Shown here piece by piece: positions 55,808-64,000 of a stretch of DNA of 64,000 bases. The DNA is taken from assembly GCF_008830365.1 (NCBI RefSeq), contig NZ_WBKI01000002.1, positions 806,001 to 870,000 on the forward strand, written 5' to 3'. Numbering within the stretch: position 1 is the stretch's first letter; each line of letters opens with the position of its first letter. Below the pieces are notes generated by a model. The model ran no database searches. It was not told where the DNA came from and worked only from the letters and a program-made list of their open reading frames with translations. The stretch is from Serratia proteamaculans (GTDB taxonomy: Bacteria > Pseudomonadota > Gammaproteobacteria > Enterobacterales > Enterobacteriaceae). A program made the position numbers and the translations under genes.

Positions 55808-56035
55808 TCAGATGATCCGGTGTTTTTCCAACTGCTGCTGGCGCAGCGCCTCTTTTTCCAAACGCTTTTTACGGGCATCACAGGGTTCAGGACAGTCGCA
55901 GACTTTATCCATCCCAAGCGCCGTAATGCCGCCGCAACTGCCCTGCAGGCTTTTACGCTTGAACACGTAACCCAACGACATCCCGCCGACAATCAGCAGA
56001 AACAACACGAAGCTGGCGACAAATACCGTCAACAT
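55808..56035 (-). CDS. nqrM: Na+-NQR maturation protein NqrM
   Basis: A 75-residue protein with one N-terminal membrane helix (LTVFVASFVLFLLIVGG) and a cysteine cluster (SCGG...KVCDCPEPCDARKK). NqrM (DUF539) is needed to deliver iron to the Cys4 site of the NqrD/NqrE subunits. It lies 10 bp after apbE, at the end of the nqr operon, as in Vibrio. Confidence 0.95.
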   Translation of the reverse strand: MLTVFVASFVLFLLIVGGMSLGYVFKRKSLQGSCGGITALGMDKVCDCPEPCDARKKRLEKEALRQQQLEKHRII

Positions 56036-56045
56036 AGCGACCTCA

Positions 56046-57074
56046 TCAGCTCTTATTCAAATAGGGTTTGAACGCCTCGGAGTAACGTTCTTCAAAACCT
56101 TTAGCGGTTTTCACAATCATGAACACCGGGATCCCCATCAGGTTTGCCAGCGCCATGCCGCGTTCCGGCCCCAGTACGTTCAGCCCGGTCGACAGGCCGT
56201 CGGCAGCCATACAGGTCGGGCTCAGCACCGTGACCGAGACCAGATGGTGGTGGATCGGCTTGCCGGTGACTGGATCTATGGTATGCGAATAACGCACACC
56301 GCCCTGCTCGAAGTAGTTACGGTAATCCCCCGAAGTGGCGATCGACATCTCGCCCGGCTGGATCACCAACTGTGCCTTCTGCTCCATGCCGGCGGTTGGC
56401 CGTTCAATGGCGATACGCCACGGTTTTTTCTCACCGTTATGGCCACGAGTACGTACTTCACCGCCAATATCCACCATGTAGTTCTTAACCTGCTGCGATT
56501 GCAGATACTGGGCAATCACATCCACCCCATAGCCCTTGGCGATCGAGGAAAGATCGACATACAGCTCAGGAATGCTCTTCACCAATGCGTTGCCCTGTAC
56601 CGACAGCTTGTCGATCCCGGTCCAGGCGCGGCGTTGCTCCAGCTCGGCGGCACTCGGTACCTTGTCCGGTCGCCCTTCCGGGCCAAAGCCCCACAGATTA
56701 ACCAACGGCCCGACGGTCACATCCAGCGCACCGTCGGTGACGCGGTTGATACGCAATGCCTCCAGCACCACCTCGGTGGTCGCTGCCGATACCGGGAAGG
56801 GTTTATCCACTGCGCGGCTGGCGTTGAAGCGGCTCAGTTCAGAGCCCGGCCGGTAGGTGGACATTTGGTCGTTCACCAATTCCAGACGCTTGTCGATCTC
56901 CGCCTGCATTTTTGTGGCAGACGGCGTGTCGTCCCCGGTGACATAGCGGATCGAATAAGAGGTCCCCATGGTTTTGCCATCGAGATTCACCTGCTCCGGT
57001 CCGCAGCCGGTCAATAACAGGGTAGCGCTGAGCGCCACCGTGGTCACTAACCCCTTCATTGCCCCTGCACGCAT
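56046..57074 (-). CDS. apbE: FAD:protein FMN transferase ApbE
   Basis: A 342-residue periplasmic lipoprotein (lipobox LLTGC). It attaches FMN covalently to threonines of NqrB and NqrC. Signature segments: TMGTSYSIRYV, MSTYRPGSELSRFN, DLSSIAKGYGVDVIAQYL, and YSHTIDPVTGKPIHHHLVSVTV. The ATG at 57074 directly follows the nqrF stop codon. A start five codons later is possible. Confidence 0.95.
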   Translation of the reverse strand: MRAGAMKGLVTTVALSATLLLTGCGPEQVNLDGKTMGTSYSIRYVTGDDTPSATKMQAEIDKRLELVNDQMSTYRPGSELSRFNASRAVDKPFPVSAATTEVVLEALRINRVTDGALDVTVGPLVNLWGFGPEGRPDKVPSAAELEQRRAWTGIDKLSVQGNALVKSIPELYVDLSSIAKGYGVDVIAQYLQSQQVKNYMVDIGGEVRTRGHNGEKKPWRIAIERPTAGMEQKAQLVIQPGEMSIATSGDYRNYFEQGGVRYSHTIDPVTGKPIHHHLVSVTVLSPTCMAADGLSTGLNVLGPERGMALANLMGIPVFMIVKTAKGFEERYSEAFKPYLNKS

Positions 57075-58298
57075 TTAGCCACCAAAGTCATCAAGCATGA
57101 TATTTTCGTCTTCGACGCCCAGATCTTTCAACATCTTGATCACCGCGGCGTTCATCATTGGCGGACCACACATGTAGAATTCGCAGTCTTCCGGCGCCGG
57201 GTGGTTACGCAGATAGTTCTCCAGCAGAACATTATGGATAAAGCCGGTGTAACCCGTCCAGTTATCCTCAGGCTGCGGATCGGAAAGCGCCACATGCCAG
57301 GTGAAGTTCTCGTTCTCTGCCTGCAGTTGGTTGAAATCTTCCTCGTAGAACATTTCACGCAGTGAACGCGCGCCGTACCAGAAGGTGATTTTTCGCTTCG
57401 ACTTCAGGCGGTTGAGCTGGTCAAAGATATGTGAACGCATCGGTGCCATACCAGCACCGCCGCCGATGAAGATCATTTCCGCGTCGGTTTCCTTGGCGAA
57501 GAACTCGCCGAACGGCCCGGAGATAGTCACCTTGTCACCGGCTTTCAACGACCAGATATAAGAAGACATAATGCCCGGTGGCACGTCCGGATCACGCGGT
57601 GGCGGCGTAGCGATACGCACGTTGAGCATGATGATGCCCTTCTCGTCCGGGTAGTTGGCCATCGAGTAGGCGCGCACCGTGGTTTCATTCACCACTGAGC
57701 GGTAGCGGAACAGGTTGAACTTGTCCCAGTCGCCACGGTACTCGTCCGGCACGTCAAAATCGGCATAGCTGATGTCATGTGCCGGCGCTTCGATCTGGAT
57801 AAAACCACCGGCGCGGAACGGCACATCTTCCCCATCAGGGATTTTCAGCTTCAGCTCTTTGATAAAAGTGGCTTTGTTATCATTGGAGATAACCTCGCAT
57901 TCCCACTTCTTCACGCCAAAAATTTCTTCCGGCAGTTCGATTTTCAGGTTCTGCTTCACGTTCACCTGGCAAGCCAAGCGACAGCCCTCTTTCGCTTCAC
58001 GCTTGTTGATGTGCGACAGCTCGGTCGGCAGGATATCGCCGCCGCCCTCTTTGATCACCACCCGACACTGGCCGCAGGAACCGCCGCCGCCGCAGGCGGA
58101 CGAAACGAAGATCCCCTGGCTGGAGAGCATATTCAGCAGCTTGTCACCCGCCGGAGCGGTAAAGCTTTTGTCCAGATCGCCGTTCACTTCCACTGCAATG
58201 TCACCGGTGTTCACCAGCTTGGATTTGGCAAACAGGATGAGCAGCACCAGCACCATAACGATGCCGGTAAACATCGCGACGCCTAAAATAATTTCCAT
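57075..58298 (-). CDS. nqrF: Na+-translocating NADH:quinone reductase subunit F
   Basis: A 407-residue NADH-oxidising subunit. One N-terminal membrane helix ([16 protein letters not shown]) is followed by a 2Fe-2S ferredoxin domain ([14 protein letters not shown] plus GCRLACQ), then FAD ([21 protein letters not shown]) and NADH ([20 protein letters not shown]) domains. Electrons enter the complex here and pass by FAD and 2Fe-2S inward. Confidence 0.97.
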   Translation of the reverse strand: MEIILGVAMFTGIVMVLVLLILFAKSKLVNTGDIAVEVNGDLDKSFTAPAGDKLLNMLSSQGIFVSSACGGGGSCGQCRVVIKEGGGDILPTELSHINKREAKEGCRLACQVNVKQNLKIELPEEIFGVKKWECEVISNDNKATFIKELKLKIPDGEDVPFRAGGFIQIEAPAHDISYADFDVPDEYRGDWDKFNLFRYRSVVNETTVRAYSMANYPDEKGIIMLNVRIATPPPRDPDVPPGIMSSYIWSLKAGDKVTISGPFGEFFAKETDAEMIFIGGGAGMAPMRSHIFDQLNRLKSKRKITFWYGARSLREMFYEEDFNQLQAENENFTWHVALSDPQPEDNWTGYTGFIHNVLLENYLRNHPAPEDCEFYMCGPPMMNAAVIKMLKDLGVEDENIMLDDFGG

Positions 58299-58313
58299 AA
58301 ATTCTTCCCGCCT

Positions 58314-58910
<597 letters not shown>

Positions 58911-58916
58911 CGGCCA

Positions 58917-59546
58917 TTACTCCTTTTCGATCTGCGCTGGTTTCAGGGTGCGAAGCGCCCAAATCAGCAGGCCGATGATAAAGAACGCGCTCGGTGCCAG
59001 CAGGAACAGGCCGTTCGGTTGATACCAGCCGCCGTTCTGCACCGTTTCCAGCACCGGAATGCCGAACAGCTTGCCGGAACCGAACAGCTCACGCAGGAAG
59101 CCGACCAACACCAGGATCACCCCGTAGCCCAGCCCGTTACCGATGCCGTCCATAAAGCTCTCGATCGGCGGTGACTTCATGGCGTACGCCTCGGCGCGCC
59201 CCATCACGATACAGTTTGTGATGATCAAGCCAACAAACACCGACAGCTGCTTGGAGATTTCAAACGCATAGGCGCGCAGCAATTGATCGACCACAATCAC
59301 CAGTGAGGCAATAATCGCCATCTGTACGATGATGCGCACGCTGTTCGGAATATGGTGACGGATCAGGGAAATAAAGAAGCTGGAGAACGCGGTGACCAGC
59401 GTCACCGCAATGGTCATCACCACAGCCGTTTCCAGCTTGGTGGTTACCGCCAGCGCGGAACAGACGCCCAACACCTGCAAGGCAATCGGGTTGTTGTCGA
59501 ACAGCGGCCCTAAAAGGACCCGTTTAATCTCTTTGGAATTAGCCAT
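58917..59546 (-). CDS. nqrD: Na+-NQR subunit D
   Basis: A 209-residue six-helix membrane subunit, homologous to NqrE in reversed topology. Cys-containing segments [19 protein letters not shown] and [18 protein letters not shown] provide the other half of the Fe site. It overlaps the end of nqrC by 8 bp, indicating translational coupling. Confidence 0.97.
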   Translation of the reverse strand: MANSKEIKRVLLGPLFDNNPIALQVLGVCSALAVTTKLETAVVMTIAVTLVTAFSSFFISLIRHHIPNSVRIIVQMAIIASLVIVVDQLLRAYAFEISKQLSVFVGLIITNCIVMGRAEAYAMKSPPIESFMDGIGNGLGYGVILVLVGFLRELFGSGKLFGIPVLETVQNGGWYQPNGLFLLAPSAFFIIGLLIWALRTLKPAQIEKE

Positions 59547-60333
59547 TTTTCAGCGCTCCTTCACGAACTTTTTGCAGGAACGGGCCAAAGCCGTGCTCGC
59601 CCAACCAGAAGTCAAAAGTATGCTGCACGCCGTTGGAGGTCAGCGTGGCACCGGACAAACCGTCCACCCCGTGTTCATCCCCCTGACGCGCCCCGCCTTT
59701 CACCACGCGAATCGCCGGTTGGCCGTTGTCGTCAAACAACTTTTTACCGATCCACTGCTGGCGCCAGCTGGCATTCTCAACTTCACCGCCCAGTCCCGGA
59801 GTTTCCCCCTGCTGGTAGTAAGTGATGCCTTTCACCGTATTGCCGTCGTTATCCAACGCCACAAAGGCGTACATCATCGACCACAGGCCAGTGCCGTAGA
59901 CAGGCAGCACAATTTTGTTGACCGCACCGCTGTCGTCGCGCACCAGGTAGATTTCCGCCTGATTGCTGCGACGTTTGATGCCGGCGGGATCGTCAGCCGC
60001 CGGCAGTGCTACGCTTTTGGCGTCATCACGCAGGGCCGCAGCCAGATCGAACGCTGTCGCCTTGCCGGTGACAAACTCACCGCTGTTCAAATCCAGCAGG
60101 TGCGGTTCGATACGTTGGGTGAATAGCGCCTTGACCTGCTCGCCTTCCATTTTTGGCTGCAGCAAACCGGCCACGTCGAGAATATTGCGCTGCTTGTCGA
60201 GCAACTTCTGTTCCTGCTGTTTGGACTTCAGGCCGACGGCGGAACCCGCCACCACCACAGAACACACCAGGCACAGCAGCAGTACCACCAGCAGCGTTTT
60301 ACCGATGCTGTCGTTTTTAGATTCATTCGCCAC
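59539..60333 (-). CDS. nqrC: Na+-NQR subunit C
   Basis: A 264-residue subunit with one membrane helix and a periplasmic FMN domain. The FMN-threonine motif is intact in [13 protein letters not shown] (SGATLT, near residue 230), the site modified by ApbE. The start is GTG at 60333 ([12 protein letters not shown]), overlapping the nqrB end by 11 bp. Confidence 0.97.
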   Translation of the reverse strand: MANESKNDSIGKTLLVVLLLCLVCSVVVAGSAVGLKSKQQEQKLLDKQRNILDVAGLLQPKMEGEQVKALFTQRIEPHLLDLNSGEFVTGKATAFDLAAALRDDAKSVALPAADDPAGIKRRSNQAEIYLVRDDSGAVNKIVLPVYGTGLWSMMYAFVALDNDGNTVKGITYYQQGETPGLGGEVENASWRQQWIGKKLFDDNGQPAIRVVKGGARQGDEHGVDGLSGATLTSNGVQHTFDFWLGEHGFGPFLQKVREGALKNG

Positions 60334-61564
60334 GGGCTTTTCTCCGCTTGATGTTGGCCTGCACCACCAGGTAATCGAACAGCGGCGCGAACAGGTTGGC
60401 GAACAGGATCGCCAGCATCATGCCTTCCGGATAGGCCGGGTTGACCACCCGGATCAGCACGCACATCACGCCAATCAGAATGCCGTACCACCATTTCCCC
60501 TTGTTGGTAAACGAGGCGGAAACCGGGTCGGTAGCCATAAAGATCATACCGAAGGCGAAGCCCCCCAACACCAGGTGCCAGTACCACGGCATGGCGAACA
60601 GCGGGTTGGTGGTAGAGCCGATCGAATTGAACAGGAAGGCGGTAGCCATCATGCCGAGCATCACACCGGCGACAATGCGCCAGGAAGCCACGCGGCCAAA
60701 CAGGATTATCGCCCCGCCGAGCAGGATCATCAGCGTGGAGACTTCACCGACCGAGCCGGGGATGTTGCCGAGAAACGCGTCCATCCAGCTAATGGAATGG
60801 CCGGTAGCCACGTTGCTCAGGCTGTGTGCCCCGCCCGCGCTCCACTGTGCCAGCGGAGTCGCGCCGGAAAAACCGTCGGCGGAGGTCCACACAAGGTCAC
60901 CGGAAATCTGCGCCGGGTAAGCGAAGAACAGGAACGCACGCCCCGCCAACGCCGGGTTAAGGAAGTTGCGTCCGGTGCCGCCGAATATCTCTTTGGCCAC
61001 CACTACGCCGAAGGTAATACCCAGCGCGGCCTGCCACAGCGGCAGCGTTGGCGGCACAATCAGCGCAAACAGAATCGAGGTAACGAAGAAGCCTTCATTA
61101 ATCTCATGCTTGCGAATGACCGCGAACAGTACCTCCCAGAAGCCCCCCACCAGGAACACCACGGCATAAATTGGCAGGAAATAGCAGGCACCCAGCACCA
61201 TTTTGCTGATCCAACCTGCGTCCGCCGCCAGTGATGCCCCGAGCCATTGCGCCAACCGGTAGTGCCAATCGCCCGCCAGCACCTGCTGCAGTTGATCGTC
61301 ACTGTAAAGGTGGTGCAGCGCCGGAATGGCCTGCTGGCCGACGTTGTACATCCCCCAGAACATCGCTGGGAAGACCGCCAGCCATACCAGGATCATCATG
61401 CGTTTCAGATCGATAGCATCGCGCACATGCGAAGCACCGCGCGTCACCTGCCCCGGGGTGTAGAACACCGTGGTGGTCGCTTCATACAGCGGGTACCACT
61501 TTTCCAGCTTGCCGCCCGGAGTGAAGTGATGCTCGATCTTTTCAAAAAAATTCTTCAGGCCCAT
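60323..61564 (-). CDS. nqrB: Na+-NQR subunit B
   Basis: A 413-residue membrane subunit with about ten helices. It carries covalent FMN (FSGATPLAQ, threonine near residue 236) and riboflavin, and forms the Na+ path. [11 protein letters not shown]-type and [20 protein letters not shown] segments are typical. The stop overlaps nqrC, and nqrA lies 3 bp upstream. Confidence 0.97.
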   Translation of the reverse strand: MGLKNFFEKIEHHFTPGGKLEKWYPLYEATTTVFYTPGQVTRGASHVRDAIDLKRMMILVWLAVFPAMFWGMYNVGQQAIPALHHLYSDDQLQQVLAGDWHYRLAQWLGASLAADAGWISKMVLGACYFLPIYAVVFLVGGFWEVLFAVIRKHEINEGFFVTSILFALIVPPTLPLWQAALGITFGVVVAKEIFGGTGRNFLNPALAGRAFLFFAYPAQISGDLVWTSADGFSGATPLAQWSAGGAHSLSNVATGHSISWMDAFLGNIPGSVGEVSTLMILLGGAIILFGRVASWRIVAGVMLGMMATAFLFNSIGSTTNPLFAMPWYWHLVLGGFAFGMIFMATDPVSASFTNKGKWWYGILIGVMCVLIRVVNPAYPEGMMLAILFANLFAPLFDYLVVQANIKRRKARGE

Positions 61565-61567
61565 CGG

Positions 61568-62917
61568 TTATCCTTCCTGCTCAATCTTGGTCAGCACATC
61601 GCGCAGCACCGGAGCGTATTCATACTTGCCGGGGCAAACAAAGGTGCACAGCGCCAGATCTTCTTCATCCAGTTCCAGACAGCCCAGCGCCTGCGCGCTG
61701 TCACTGTCACCCGCCAGAAGGTCACGCAGCAGCAGGGTCGGCAGGATATCCAGCGGCATTACCCGCTCGTAGTTGCCGATCGGCACCATCGCACGCTCAC
61801 CGCCGTGGGTGGTGGTCGAGAAGGCAAACAACTTGTTCTTCAGGAAGTGGCCCAGCGTGGTGCGGGTAATGGAGAATTTATCCGGTGATGGGGCAATCCA
61901 ACCGAACAGCTCTTTATCACGCCCTTCCTGCAGCACGGAAACCAACGCGTGGAAACGGCCAAGGTAAGCATTCGGCCCGGCGACGTGGGTGCCGCTCAGC
62001 ACCGAGCCGGAAATGACCCGGTTCTCCCCCGCTTTCAGCCGGCCGGCGGTCAGTTCGTCGATGCTGGCGCCCAACCGGGTGCGCAGCAGTACCGGCTGTT
62101 CCACCTGCGGCCCGGCCAGTGCCACTACCCGGCAGGTATCGAGCTTGCCGGTGGTGAACAAGGTGCCGATGGCAATCGCATCCTGATAGCCGATATGCCA
62201 GACGGTTTTTTTCAAACTGACCGGCTCGAGGAAATGAATATGGGTGCCCACCAACCCGGCAGGATGCGGACCGGCGAATTCGTTATAGGTCACTTGCGCA
62301 TCAGGTTGCTTGCCCAGGTTCACCCCTGCGGCATGACAAACGTGCACCTTGCCGTCGGTCAGGCGAGCCAATACCGCCAGCCCGGCGTTAAACGCCGCCA
62401 ACTGCTCGGCAATAATCACCTGCGGATCGGCGGCCAGCGGCTGACTGTCGATGGCAGTAACGAAGATGGCGCGTGGGCTGGTGCCCGGTGCCGGTGTTTT
62501 ACTGAAGGGACGGGTGCGCAGTGCGGTCCACAGGCCACTGGCGATCAATTCGCTTTCAACCTGTTCGCGCGGCAGCATCGCCAGTTCGGCGACCGGAAAA
62601 TGAGCGAACTCCAGTTGATCATCGCCGCCGTTTTCAACGGCAATGACGACCGACTGCAATACGCGTCGTTCACCACGGTTGATGGCCACAATACGACCGC
62701 TGGCAGGAGCGGTGAAGAAAACCCCGGGGGTCTTCTTATCTTCAAACAGTGCCTGGCCTTTTTTAACGCTCTCGCCTTCCTGCACCAGCATAGACGGGCG
62801 CATTCCGACGTAATCTTCCCCAAGCAGGGCGACATGCTGAATGACTGGGCCGTCCTGAATCGCCTGAACCGGGGTTCCGGCAATTGGCAGGTCTAACCCT
62901 TTTCTGATTTTAATCAT
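61568..62917 (-). CDS. nqrA: Na+-NQR subunit A
   Basis: A 449-residue cytoplasmic subunit that binds ubiquinone together with NqrB. It opens [20 protein letters not shown], in which GLDLPIAG is invariant, and has [18 protein letters not shown] (a biotinyl-lipoyl-like fold) and [20 protein letters not shown]. It is first of a tight seven- or eight-gene operon (nqrABCDEF-apbE-nqrM) that pumps Na+ during NADH oxidation. Confidence 0.97.
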   Translation of the reverse strand: MIKIRKGLDLPIAGTPVQAIQDGPVIQHVALLGEDYVGMRPSMLVQEGESVKKGQALFEDKKTPGVFFTAPASGRIVAINRGERRVLQSVVIAVENGGDDQLEFAHFPVAELAMLPREQVESELIASGLWTALRTRPFSKTPAPGTSPRAIFVTAIDSQPLAADPQVIIAEQLAAFNAGLAVLARLTDGKVHVCHAAGVNLGKQPDAQVTYNEFAGPHPAGLVGTHIHFLEPVSLKKTVWHIGYQDAIAIGTLFTTGKLDTCRVVALAGPQVEQPVLLRTRLGASIDELTAGRLKAGENRVISGSVLSGTHVAGPNAYLGRFHALVSVLQEGRDKELFGWIAPSPDKFSITRTTLGHFLKNKLFAFSTTTHGGERAMVPIGNYERVMPLDILPTLLLRDLLAGDSDSAQALGCLELDEEDLALCTFVCPGKYEYAPVLRDVLTKIEQEG

Positions 62918-63401
62918 AGGTTTTATACGATGTTGGTTAGTTTCACACGTCTTACCGACCCCAGAGGCTGGTACTGACGATGCCTGGATGATGAGGCCGC
63001 ATCAGCAGCCTCTGGGTTGAGCGCAACGGCATCACGCTCAACATGAAATCTTTCGCACTGATAAAATGGGCTAACGTACATTCCGTTGATTAACTCCTGC
63101 GTCCATTTTTTGCGCATTTATTCGAGCCGGAATATTAACATTTTCCACAACATTTTTCTGTGTCAGGCAGTGACCTGAGTCAAGCAAACACAATTAAATT
63201 TCGGCCGTTTTACGCGACTAATCGTTAAAATCTGCCTATAGATTCACTTTTATCGAAGTTTGTAGTTTTTTTATACACATCGCATATTGCTAAAAAAGAA
63301 CACACTGGTAATCTGGCGGTGTTTTAAGACCGTAAAACAATAATCAGTGGCATGTTGGCCAATTGCATTGAGCCGACAGATAAATATAAGCAGGAATAAT
63401 A
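62918..63401. other. nqrA-dpaA divergent region with structured nqr leader, 484 bp
   Basis: Near nqrA two stem-loops occur: CCAGAGGCTG (62961-62970) with CAGCCTCTGG (63006-63015), and GTTGAGCG (63016-63023) with CGCTCAAC (63035-63042). Inside the first loop, GAGGC and GCCTC offer a competing hairpin. If the nqr promoter is upstream of 63042, these would fold in the leader RNA. The right part (63120-63400) is AT-rich and carries the dpaA promoter. No small gene is convincing. Confidence 0.5.
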
Positions 63402-64000
63402 ATGAGCAAAATCGCGTTGTTGTTTGCGATGCTTTTTTCTATGCCGATGATCACGGCCTGCAGCGCCAGCGAGCAGGTTCCCGAGGTTCCGGTAGTTAAG
63501 CAGCAATTAGTGGGTTCACCGGTCTATATTCAGATTTTCAAAGAAGAACGCACGCTGGAATTGTATGCCAAAATGGGCAACGAATTCCGTCTGGTGAACT
63601 CTTTCCAAATCTGTAATTTCTCCGGCGGCCTCGGCCCAAAACGCCGTGAAGGTGACTTTAAGAGTCCGGAAGGCTTTTATAGCGTCGACGCGCGCCATCT
63701 GAAACCCGACAGCAAGTATTATCGGGCAATCAATATCGGCTTCCCTAATGATTACGATAAATCACAGGGCTATTCCGGTGCTTATCTGATGATCCACGGT
63801 GAATGTAAATCGATTGGTTGTTACGCGATGACCAACACCTATATGGATGAGATTTACCGCTACGTCGAAGCTGCGTTCGCTTACGGACAGAACCGGATTG
63901 ATATCAGTATCTATCCGTTCCGCATGACCGATAAGAACCTGAAACGCCACAGTTCTTCCAGCTACATCGCCTTCTGGCGTCAGCTGAAACCGGGCTATGA
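63402..64000 (+). CDS. dpaA: L,D-transpeptidase-fold murein enzyme DpaA/YafK (5' part; runs off the window)
   Basis: The first 199 codons of a YkuD-domain enzyme, open at the window end. It follows E. coli YafK closely: QLVGSPVYIQIFKEERTLEL, GGLGPKRREGDFKSPEGFYS, and the catalytic HGECKSIGCYAMTN (His and Cys). DpaA/LdtF detaches Braun lipoprotein from peptidoglycan. The N terminus has MITAC, a lipobox, whereas E. coli YafK has an ordinary signal peptide, so this protein may be a lipoprotein. The start ATG at 63402 follows CAGGAA. Confidence 0.93.
   Translation, partial: MSKIALLFAMLFSMPMITACSASEQVPEVPVVKQQLVGSPVYIQIFKEERTLELYAKMGNEFRLVNSFQICNFSGGLGPKRREGDFKSPEGFYSVDARHLKPDSKYYRAINIGFPNDYDKSQGYSGAYLMIHGECKSIGCYAMTNTYMDEIYRYVEAAFAYGQNRIDISIYPFRMTDKNLKRHSSSSYIAFWRQLKPGY

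Noticed and set aside
59963-61234. 423-codon plus-strand open frame opposite nqrC and nqrB
   Set aside because: It is antisense to well-conserved nqr genes and reads as low-complexity Gln/His/Arg-rich sequence, as expected from the complement of GC-rich membrane-protein codons.
62918-63060. Known riboswitch upstream of nqrA
   Set aside because: The hairpins do not match a riboswitch class that I can recognise, so only a generic structured leader is reported.

Overview
The window is chromosomal DNA of a moderately GC-rich enterobacterium, almost certainly Serratia (liquefaciens/plymuthica/proteamaculans group). The evidence is near full-length matches to enteric core proteins (AqpZ, YcaC, PagP, LeuE, TehB, ProA, ProB, Crl, FrsA, Gpt, PepD, DinB, DpaA/YafK), a Na+-NQR operon between dinB and dpaA, and a split catecholate siderophore NRPS locus of the kind described for serratiochelin. 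No rRNA, tRNA, CRISPR array, intact insertion sequence or prophage was found. All assignments are from reading the sequence; no database search was run.

Layout. 0-16 kb: small metabolic, envelope and regulatory genes (LtrA, phytase-like esterase, AqpZ, a methyltransferase divergent from an XRE/MmyB regulator, DUF2076, GNAT, DCC-family protein, YcaC and pirin next to a divergent LysR regulator, a DeoR-VOC pair, small lipoproteins, PagP). 16-28 kb: an aromatic/aldehyde region with IpdC-type 2-keto acid decarboxylase, a LysR regulator divergent from an Asp-nucleophile alpha/beta hydrolase plus GST, DUF1615, TehB behind a probable NsrR box, LeuE, phenylacetaldehyde dehydrogenase FeaB convergent with FeaR, and a DsbA paralogue with a CGPC active site.

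28-44 kb: iron-responsive siderophore locus. Minus-strand unit: TonB receptor, C(dead)-PCP-C NRPS protein, YncE-like beta-propeller. Divergent plus-strand genes: a Cy protein and a Cy-A protein. A stand-alone VibH-like condensation enzyme and an orphan family-5 solute-binding protein diverge from a perfect 35-bp Fur-type palindrome, and a cytochrome b561 follows. Read together, Cy + Cy-A + C-PCP-C reproduces vibriobactin synthetase VibF split into three polypeptides. Both Cy proteins end in a carrier-like domain that has lost its phosphopantetheine serine, so the only usable carrier is in the third protein. Genes for dihydroxybenzoate synthesis, export and Fe-siderophore reduction are not in the window.

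44-47 kb: a small accessory patch downstream of proA, with an unknown secreted protein, an XRE regulator broken by an internal deletion, and two GNAT genes. 47-64 kb: conserved core: proBA, crl, frsA, gpt, pepD, dinB (LexA box), a periplasmic glycerophosphodiesterase-like protein, nqrM, apbE, nqrFEDCBA and the start of dpaA. NqrM and ApbE are maturation factors for the Na+-pumping NADH:quinone reductase encoded beside them.
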